A stretch of 64,000 nucleotides of DNA from Aspidapion aeneum (lineage: Eukaryota > Arthropoda > Insecta > Coleoptera > Brentidae), in assembly GCA_963576565.1 (NCBI GenBank), contig CAUYVT010000055.1, forward strand, positions 496,001-560,000, given 5' to 3'. The notes below the pieces were generated by a model. The model did no database searches and was not told the DNA's origin. It was given only the letters and a program-made list of their open reading frames with translations. Below are positions 57,021-64,000 of the stretch, piece by piece; the stretch's first letter is position 1; the number at the start of each line of letters is the position of its first letter. A program made the position numbers and the translations under genes.

Positions 57021-57621
57021 AATGTTTTAAAAATTCCATAAAGAATATAAAAAAGTTTATAGAATTAAATTTATTGTAATTATTAGATTCAAAATTTTAT
57101 ATTACGCTACAGATACACTATTGTCTTTAAAATGGTGCTGTATTAGTTTACAATAGAAGTGCTAAAACTCAAACAATTAATTTTACGATTTTCTATATAA
57201 TCTAATAACAGTGTAAAAAATTCTACCTTTCGCACCAATCTTATCTTTAAACAGTTCCCAAAGTAGGAATTTTTTGCATGCGAGCAGAAAATAATAAAAT
57301 ACGTAGGCATTTGTAAATGGCCGAACAACGCGTTAGTGGTTAGTGGTTTAACTAGCAGTCAAGTACAGAAATGTTACTTCACGCACGTTTTAGGTAGATA
57401 GGTATATTATTTTTCTACAGGCGTGAAAAATAAACTACTGCCTCTAATAAATATCTCTCCGAAAAATTAATAAATATTATTGTTTTGTATCATCATGCAT
57501 TTTGCGTGCGGAAAATTGAACTTTTCCGCACTAATTCGGAAAGAAACCTTCCCGTAGCCACAAAGTTATAGTAATAAAAATCACTAAAAACACCAACTTG
57601 ACAAAATTTAATACAAATAAA
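57021..57621. other. No gene recognised
   Basis: AT-rich; a small inverted GTGCGGAAAATTGAACTTTTCCGCAC palindrome-like patch lies at about 57507-57532. Confidence 0.4.
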
Positions 57622-57759
57622 TCTTCCCTTTGGTACACTAAGGGCGTAAGTCACATTCATTACACATGTAGCTTTCGCACTTATTGTACCAAACAATAAG
57701 GACGTCAGTTGCGTGTATAATGACTGGGACTTACGCCTTTAGTGCACCAAAGGGGAGAA
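57622..57759. mobile_element. MITE, about 138 bp
   Basis: Left end TTCCCTTTGGTACACTAAGG, then GCGTAAGTCACATTCATTA. The right end is the reverse complement with a few changes (AATGACTGGGACTTACGC, then AGTGCACCAAAGGGGAGAA). It is nearly all palindrome. Confidence 0.8.
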
Positions 57760-58676
57760 ATACAATTTGGTTTTTTCCATATATATTACGTATTTGGTTT
57801 TTTCCTTAAGCCGTTGACGGCATGTTGCGCCTAAGAAGTTCGGTCAAGCAGTCGCACAGTAAACAGACCGCAGGTCGGTAGTACGGAAACTGCCTTGTAA
57901 ATTTTTTATAACTGTTTTTAGTAGGGTCACTGCATCCTGGAAGCCTGGCGTCTCCATGGGTAGCGACAAGCCCACGTGACCTGCCTCGGAATTTCCATGG
58001 GCGACTCGTCAACTTACCTCGGAATAATTAGTGTACCTACACGCAATTTTAATACAATATTGTAAATTAACCTCGGAATTTTTAGAGTACTTACAATTTT
58101 TCTAGAAGTTTGTAAAGCGATCTCAGAATTTTTAGAGTTAAAATTAAAGACAATACTTATATTTTAAGTTTTTGACCAACTTTTTATTCTTAAAATATAA
58201 ATTAATACAAAAAAGACTACGAAACAATTTAATGCGTACACTGTTACTATTAGATATAATATTAGTTATAGAACTTACCTACAATGATAAAAAATATCAT
58301 TTCTGTGTGATTACTCTAAATTTTGCCTTTTTTGTAAACTTGTTATAGTTTCTAAAGTCATATTCCTGTGGTTCTGTCGTGCCTCCAATCAGATAGACTT
58401 TGTGCAAAAACATGATTTTTTGAAATATATTCCAAAACTTTTATTTTGGTATTTTACATCGATATCAGTAAGTCTTTGTTTTTAAAATAACATACAGTCT
58501 CTTAATAAAAAAATATTAGTTAAAATATTAAATCAAGTAAAAGAAACAAACCTATCGAAACTTCAAGCCTCCGGGTAAACCTGGACGATCATCTAAAGTA
58601 GGAATGTTCAGGAAGCCAGAATAGTTTTAATTGGTACCTAGTCCTAATACTAAACTTTCGTTATTTTAATTTAATG
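57760..58676. other. No gene recognised
   Basis: Includes three spaced CTCGGAATT / CTCAGAATTTTTAGAGT phrases (57985-58140), an irregular short repeat. No coding frame of note. Confidence 0.4.
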
Positions 58677-58945
58677 TTCTATGTACATACCATGTACGTC
58701 TGGAGTACGTACATTTTACGTTTAAGTGGACGTACCTAGTACGAGTTTTTTACGTACAAAATACGTCGAATGTACGTATATCGTATGTACTTCGGTACGT
58801 CCATAATACGTACAAATCTAAGGAAAATAATGGCTAAAATTACGTCCCTAGGACGTACATATATGGTCCAAAAATGTACGTACTATGTACATATACTACG
58901 TCGCAGAGTTACGTAGGTACTATGTACGTACATAGTACGTACTTG
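58677..58945. repeat. ACGT/TACGTA-dense block
   Basis: About 270 bases with 16 ACGT cores by hand count, most in the contexts TACGTA, GTACGTAC or GGACGTAC, spaced irregularly. Self-complementary words such as CTATGTACGTACATAG (near 58920) are frequent, so the whole can fold in many ways. No frame and no clear terminal repeats. Confidence 0.75.
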
Positions 58946-59139
58946 TGCTGTCTGGGTAGAGAGTGTGAACCCAAACCGAACTAACAGAAACATATTTTAG
59001 AAAAATGTGTTATTTTAATCTTTCTCAATTGAGCGCAAACCTGTGCGTTGGGGACAGTTTTTTGGTGGAAGTATCTGGACCGGTTAGAATACGTTTGCGA
59101 TCAATTGAGAAAGGTTAGGAAAACACCAATTGATCGCAA

Positions 59140-59575
59140 ATTTTCGTTCGAAGAAATTTCTTTGAGACAAATTTCCGTTCGAAAAAAATATTTTCAAACA
59201 AATTTTCATTAGAAAGAACTGTTTTCGAATAAATCTTCGTTCAAAAAAAAATGTGTTCCAACAAATTTCCGTTTGAACAAATGGTTTTATTTCCGTTTAA
59301 AAAAAAATGTTTTCGAACAAATTTCCATTCGAAGAAACTGTTTTCAAACAAATTTCCGTTCGAAGAAAATGTTTTCGAACAAATTTCCGTTTGAAGAAAT
59401 GGTTTTCGAACAAATTTCCGTTCGTAAAAATGTATTTGAACAAATTTATATTCGAAGAAACTCTTTTTCCAAAATAGGTTTTTGAACCAATTTTCGTTTG
59501 GAAAAAATGTTTTCGAACAAATTTCGATTTGAAGAAACTATTTTCGAACAAATTTTCGTTCGTAGAAAATGTAGG
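59140..59575 (+). repeat. Minisatellite of about 31-bp unit with TTCGAA core
   Basis: About thirteen units of GTTTTCGAACAAATTTCCG plus TTCGAAGAAAAT. Each unit holds one or two TTCGAA-like palindromes. Frames on both strands are repetitive and not genes. Confidence 0.85.
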
Positions 59576-59579
59576 TTCG

Positions 59580-59860
59580 CGTGTATGTGTTTGTGTGTGT
59601 ATGTGTGCGTGTATGTACGTCAGGTGTGTGTGTGTGCGTCTGTGTCTATAGTAAAGCCTTTTTTTACAATTACAGCTACTTTCGATTTTTTGTTTGTACC
59701 TTTTGTTTTACGATCTTTTGTTTTTCGACCTTTTGTACTTTCGACCTTTTGTATTTTCAGCCTTTTGTAGTTTCGACCTTATGTTTTCGACCTTTTATAC
59801 TTTCGACATTTTGTGTTTTCGACCTTTTGTACTTTCGACGTTTTACTCGTCGCCTGCATG
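59580..59860 (+). repeat. (TG)n and pyrimidine-rich minisatellite
   Basis: 59580-59645 is an irregular (GT)n tract. 59695-59850 is a tandem array of about 16-bp units TTTCGACCTTTTGTACT. The same word pair occurs at 8535-8565. No gene. Confidence 0.85.
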
Positions 59861-60062
59861 TTTTTTGGACATCGTAATAAAATAATAGGTAGATTTTAAA
59901 CCTGGGGACTGCAGTGTTTACTTTTAATCCCGCGACAAAATTTTTTAAGCCCGACCGGAAGGACGGCTATAATTTGCTAAGTGAAAAGGGACACTCTAAT
60001 GCCAATCTTTATATACTAAAAATAATAATAATCATAAAATAAATAAATATTAAACCACTTAC

Positions 60063-60201
60063 TCCGGTACTCTAGTTTTAACATGTCAACCCCCGGTATA
60101 TAATAATACAGTGGGCAGTGATAGTTTTCATTTATTTGGTGAGCTTTGGGCGTTGCTATGGCATGACATAAAACAAAAGTCAGCCAGACGATAACAAACA
60201 T
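60063..60201 (-). CDS. Possible first coding exon of a secreted protein
   Basis: From an ATG at 60201 the minus strand encodes MFVIVWLTFVLCHAIA, a hydrophobic stretch ending in A-I-A, a good signal peptide with cleavage site. It is followed by a short polar segment with NYHCPLYYYIPGVDMLKLEY. At 60062 the frame meets GTAAGT preceded by CGGA, a strong splice donor, giving a 139-base exon ending in phase 1. I could not find the next exon; below 59880 the sequence is minisatellite. No protein family is recognised. It may be chance, but a signal peptide placed just before a consensus donor is uncommon in this repeat-dominated window. Confidence 0.3.
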
Positions 60202-61242
60202 TGAAAAAATGTGAAAAATAATATTTATTTCATAAAAAACTAAATAGGTTTAGTCGAGAAAAATATCGAATCAAATTTCTTAATGATGGAATAAACGAGG
60301 GATCAAAAATAAAACCTATTCCTACTTTGAGATGGACATTGAAAAGGCCGCCGAAGAAAGCAGCTTTCCGAGTGCCGTAAATGATAAAAAGAATGTCAAA
60401 AATTTCACCGAAAAGGTATTCCTGGTTTACATCCTGGAGTAAAGTCTAAAAAGTTAAATGCTTCGTTTATATGAAGGCAATATTCTATACCAAAGGACAC
60501 AATAATATTGGAAACCAACGAAGTCATCAGCAAAGTACAGTAAACTTGCGCCAAGCTGGAAGCAACAGAATAACCGTTATTGTGTATCTTGATAGCTTTT
60601 TGTTTTTTTTTTGTATTTTAATAAAATAAAAGGATCCAAAAAACCTATATTTTACTTACTTACTTTTAATCACTGGGGATAAAAAATACTATCTTAGTTC
60701 ATGAAAAAAGGGATTAAAGGTAAACTTTTATGCTCTAGAGTGCATAAAGAAATTTATTAAATGATACAAGGACCAACAATAGTTTTCTATATTTTATAAA
60801 ACAGGTCAACTAATTTTTGGTTTCTTGCGCTGTGTGGGTCCTAATCAATATTGAAAGCATAAAAAACTTAGTTTTTATTCGACAATCTGAGAAAGCATTA
60901 TTTTAATGTTTTCTTTATTTGGACAGTCTAAATATATATATACCGAGTGTGACGGACAGTTCTTTACGTAACATCTGTAAACCATTTTATTTTTTTGAAT
61001 ACAAAAAAAGCTACGCTCCTGACAGTGTCAGATTCGTCATATAACCAAAAATATTTAGCTGTCGTGTCGCTACCCTAAGAAGACACTACGTCTTCGTGAT
61101 GCAGTGACCCTAGTTTTTAGTTTTGGTCAGCGCCCTCTAATAGCTGGCCGGTCGACCTACACTTAGTGCGGGAGTTGAGCGTAATTTTTTGGAGCACTTT
61201 TAGTGCAGGGGATGAGCGTTATTTCTATGAGTCTTTTAAACC
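60202..61242. other. No gene confirmed
   Basis: A short plus-strand frame from the ATG at about 60332 (MDIEKAAEESSFPSAVNDKK onward) ends after about 36 codons and has only a weak donor-like GTATTC, so I do not call it. The rest is AT-rich. Confidence 0.35.
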
Positions 61243-61374
61243 GGCTGTCCAGAGAGCATATTATCCGCGCGGATTTTTTTTTCTCGGGCTTTGATTGGTT
61301 GAAATTTTTAAATCAACCAACCAGAGCCTGAGAAAGGATAAATCCGCGCCGCTTATACGCTCTATGGACAACCA
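61243..61374. mobile_element. MITE, about 130 bp, with GC-rich ends
   Basis: GGCTGTCCAGAGAGCATATT plus ATCCGCGCGGAT at the left is answered by GGATAAATCCGCGC...GCTCTATGGACAACC at the right. The centre holds inverted TTGGTTGA/TCAACCAA. Confidence 0.75.
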
Positions 61375-61400
61375 GCATTTATGCGTGAGCTAATGCGGAC

Positions 61401-61540
61401 GAACTCAAACCGATCAACTGCGCATGTGTCACTCGCTTCTTTTGAAAATTCGTTTCTCTTGAGCCGAAAGGAACAATAAAGAGAATAAAGTAAAAAAGAG
61501 AGTAGCACATGCGTAGTTGAAAAAACCGGTTTCAGTTCCG
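61401..61540. mobile_element. MITE-like inverted repeat
   Basis: GAACTCAAACCG...CAACTGCGCATGTGTCACTC is matched by the reverse complement of GAGTAGCACATGCGTAGTTG...CCGGTTTCAGTTCC. About 60 bases lie between the arms. Confidence 0.6.
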
Positions 61541-61777
61541 AAATTTTTCCACCAGTAAGCTGATTGTCATTAAAAATAGGATTGAATAAAAAGTATTTCA
61601 TCTTAGCATAGTAAGTATATTATAAAAAGATATATATGAAACACATTAATGATTACTAACAAAAATATAAAGGGTGCAAGCCTAGTTATTCTGTGATTAA
61701 ACTTACTAACTTAAAAGAGTCATTAAATAATATTAAAACATTAATATAATCTTGATATTTAAAATAACCTAGAAAGC

Positions 61778-62489
61778 CGTGGCGTAGCCAGGGGGGGGGT
61801 TGGGGGTCAAAACTCCCCCCGTTGGCCAATGAGAGTACTAATAGCGATAGAAAAATATAACTTTTTAATTGGAGAAAATAATATAAGTACTTATAGATAT
61901 AGATACAATAGAATACAATTTATGAAAAAAAACTTGGGATGAAGACAATTTGAATTACCAAGTTTTACATTATTATACCTATTGGTGAAGGCGCAAGAAA
62001 GTTATAAGGAAAAGCTTTTCACAGAGAGGCCAATTTAACTATTTTTAATTTTTTACCAATATATTAGTTTAATAATACATAAAATCTGTCTTTTTCCTTT
62101 CATGAAAAGTTATAACAAAAATAACAAAATGTTCTGAAAAACTCGGAAAATTTTCGGAAAACTCGGAAAATCTTCGGAAAAACTCTGGAAATATTCGGGA
62201 AAACCCGTGATAAACCCGGAAATTTTTTAAAAAGCTCAGGAAATGATCGGGAAAACTCGAAAAATATTCGGAAAACTCTGGAAATATTCAGAAAAAACTC
62301 GGGAAATAATCGGAAAAACTAGGAAAAAGGGTTTATCGGAAAATTTTTAAAAAATTTAGGAAAACTCGGGAGATGTTTGGGAAACCTAGTTAAAAACTGG
62401 GAAAAACGAGGAAAATTTTTGGAAAAACTCGGAAAATGGTTGAGGTGGCATGGCAAAACCCCCATTGCCAGTTTCTAGCTACGCCACTG
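61778..62489. mobile_element. hAT-like non-autonomous element with internal minisatellite
   Basis: Left end CGTGGCGTAGCCAGGGGG, right end inverted (CTAGCTACGCCACTG). Flanks TAGAAAGC and TAAAAAGT agree at six of eight positions, a likely decayed 8-bp target duplication. 62130-62440 is an irregular array of GGAAAACTCGGAAAATnTTC units. No transposase frame. Confidence 0.75.
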
Positions 62490-63127
62490 TAAAAAGTAGT
62501 GCTCATTTGATCCCAATGCAAAAAAAATATAAAATTTGTTAAGGGATTTAAATCACACTTCTTTTGTAAGTAACAAAGAAATTGTTGACATTACATCATA
62601 CCTTCTGTTTAAATAAACAGTTATACTTAAACAAAAGAGTCTTATAAAACTAAAAAAGTCCAAAAAAAGTCTATAAAATCACTGAAAAAACACAAATTAA
62701 CAAAAAAAGCTTCGAAGAGAACTTCCACACAAGAACAAAGAGTACGAAAAATGAAAATGGCGATAGGTCGCTAGGCGGCTGACACCCTGTCAAAAATGTC
62801 AAAGTACAGAAATCTGTAATTTTGCACGCCCTCTAATAGCTGGCCCTTTTTTCAATAGTTTTTGGCGGGAAAGTCCGAGTGTCTATACTACCGCTTTGCG
62901 GTCCGTGTACTGTGAGCAGTCGTGTGTTAAAAAATAACTTTCCGAAAACGTTATAAAGAATTGGTTAGCTGAGAGCGTGAAATAAAATTTTATTACAAAT
63001 CATTTGCATTTAGTTACTTCTGCAATCGAATGTAAGTAAACTTATGCAATAAACTTGTTTTAATATTGCGGTGCACAAAAATTTATGAGATCAACTTGTT
63101 TTGACATTACGGTGCATAATAGTTATT
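62490..63127. other. No gene recognised
   Basis: Contains GCCCTCTAATAGCTGGCC (about 62830), also present at about 61131. It marks a short dispersed repeat shared by the two flanks of the hAT-like element. Confidence 0.4.
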
Positions 63128-63249
63128 TTCCTAACAAGTGTGGAAAGTGATACTTTCCCGCACGCGACTGCAGTTGACCCGAACGACGCGGAGCGGAGTT
63201 CGGGCAAGCAGTCGAGGGTGGGAAAGACACTTTCCGCATGAGTTAGGAA
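63128..63249. repeat. Inverted repeat next to the recombinase gene
   Basis: TTCCTAAC...GTGTGGAAAGTGATACTTTC, then CCGCACGCGACTGC, is answered by GCAGTCGAGGGTGGGAAAGA, then CACTTTCCGCATGAGTTAGGAA. The centre is GC-rich with GAACGACGCGGAGCGGAGTTCG. It lies 24 bases beyond the stop codon of the recombinase frame and could be a MITE, the recombinase element's end, or a transcription-end hairpin. Confidence 0.75.
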
Positions 63250-63272
63250 CATTATTTTTTTTTCGACCGATG

Positions 63273-63998
63273 TTACAATACCACAAATTTACTTTTGAAA
63301 AAATATTTTAACATAAATAAAATACTAATTATATTGGTAATAGTGATATTGAAAACACAATTTGTTGCAGTTTGAAGATTATTCAGAATTGCCGGTGTAG
63401 TGGAGTTCGATGGTGGTAATTCTCGCATCTGGTGGCCGCTTGTAGAATCGAAAGTGCGCAAAGATGGCGTCTGGGTCTGCAGGACTCTTCCAGTGGACGT
63501 TGACGGCAGCAGTTGCAGGTCACTTACAGTTGACGATGACGGTGCTGGCAACGATTGCAGGTCATAGGTAGATGAAAGAATCTTACTCGAGATGTTCTCT
63601 TTCTGTTTCTCGGAATCTTCCAAATACCCCTCAGCGACAGCAGTGGACTTCCACCCACCAAGGCGTTTTATGTTTGTTATGCCTTCACCTGAATCTGCTA
63701 GGAATGTTGCTGAAGAACGTCTGAAGCTATGGCCGGTATAACGTTCTGGGTTAGGTAGGCGCAAATATGCAGCGATCTCTGATGGCATCTTTCCAAAAGT
63801 GTTCACTCCTACACACTGATTGGAACATTTTCCTTTTTTATAATAAATGAAAAACCGGCGGTGCGGAGTAGTAGGAGGTCTCAAGTTTGCGTACTTTCTA
63901 TACAGCATCAAAAAAGATCCATTATTTATTTCTTCGGATAAAACGAAGGATCTTGAGGAATGATTTTTAGTGTCGGAGATCTTAACAACGATCAGACT
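63273..63998 (-). CDS. Crypton-like tyrosine recombinase, C-terminal half
   Basis: The minus-strand frame is open from the right window edge to a stop at 63273 (about 241 codons); its start lies outside. It holds the C-terminal catalytic signature of tyrosine recombinases: H-x-x-R in YTGHSFRRSS (about 63715-63735), then LGGWKS where a His/Trp is expected, then Tyr in AEGYLEDS (about 63620). IVVKISDTKNH at the edge is the strand region after the first catalytic Arg, which is off-window. After the tyrosine comes a Ser/Thr/Pro-rich tail ending in hydrophobic sequence. Such proteins are common as Crypton-type elements in insects. No stop or frameshift is seen. A domesticated host gene is the alternative. 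Confidence 0.8.
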   Translation of the reverse strand, partial: SLIVVKISDTKNHSSRSFVLSEEINNGSFLMLYRKYANLRPPTTPHRRFFIYYKKGKCSNQCVGVNTFGKMPSEIAAYLRLPNPERYTGHSFRRSSATFLADSGEGITNIKRLGGWKSTAVAEGYLEDSEKQKENISSKILSSTYDLQSLPAPSSSTVSDLQLLPSTSTGRVLQTQTPSLRTFDSTSGHQMRELPPSNSTTPAILNNLQTATNCVFNITITNIISILFMLKYFFKSKFVVL

Positions 63999-64000
63999 TC

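Noticed and set aside
59273..59885. Frames of 63-98 codons on both strands
   Set aside because: Translation of the 31-bp and 16-bp minisatellites and the (GT)n tract.
60332..60420. Plus-strand short exon-like frame (MDIEKAAEESSF...)
   Set aside because: Only about 28-36 codons and the donor-like GTATTC is weak; not enough to call.

Overview
This window is eukaryotic repeat-rich DNA, most likely from an insect with a large genome. It is AT-rich with long homopolymers. It carries gypsy, BEL/Pao, Penelope and non-LTR retroelement pieces, Helitron-like and foldback elements, many MITEs and a Crypton-like tyrosine recombinase. A beetle is a guess from this repertoire, not shown. I see no complete host protein-coding gene. 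The only host-gene candidate is one possible first exon of a secreted protein at 60063-60201 (minus).

Layout. 1-3258: 5' end of a Ty3/gypsy-type LTR element on the minus strand (LTR, tRNA-Leu-like primer site, repeat-rich leader, intact gag, start of pol in the -1 frame, running off the left edge). 3259-13200: decayed repeats, two fragments of a non-LTR reverse transcriptase, and a Helitron-like repeat family (9760-11216) with partial copies at about 6840-7130 and 56620-57020. 13195-18008: inverted-repeat elements, a hairpin array, a tRNA-like sequence and a satellite-bearing element ending in a hairpin. 18038-21585: a large foldback element with GC-rich termini and inverted arrays of an about 129-bp unit. 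22560-27602: two large palindromic elements; a solo LTR of the same gypsy family is inserted in the first, and the second gives the matching empty site. 27620-28330: non-LTR endonuclease pseudogene. 28826-33163: deleted BEL/Pao element.

34526-51300 is a very recent nested tandem duplication. A 6.6-kb unit occurs twice, and a 3.5-kb part of the second copy is duplicated again. It carries three copies of a frameshifted non-LTR RNase H region, several MITEs and the 5' piece of a Penelope reverse transcriptase. The rest of that Penelope element (reverse transcriptase core and GIY-YIG endonuclease) follows at 51301-52960 and is split by a hairpin-ended insertion (51533-52281). 53000-63250 is a mosaic of MITEs and minisatellites. 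The right edge (63273-63998, minus) is an open tyrosine recombinase reading frame.

Nothing here forms a pathway in the operon sense. The window is best read as a record of nested insertion, deletion and duplication. The least conventional structures are the foldback element at 18-21.6 kb, the pair of elements that share a hairpin terminus but have different minisatellite cores (17.0-18.0 kb and 51.5-52.3 kb), and the ACGT-dense block at 58.7-58.9 kb. All coordinates of repeats were set by eye and are approximate to a few bases unless a terminal motif is quoted.
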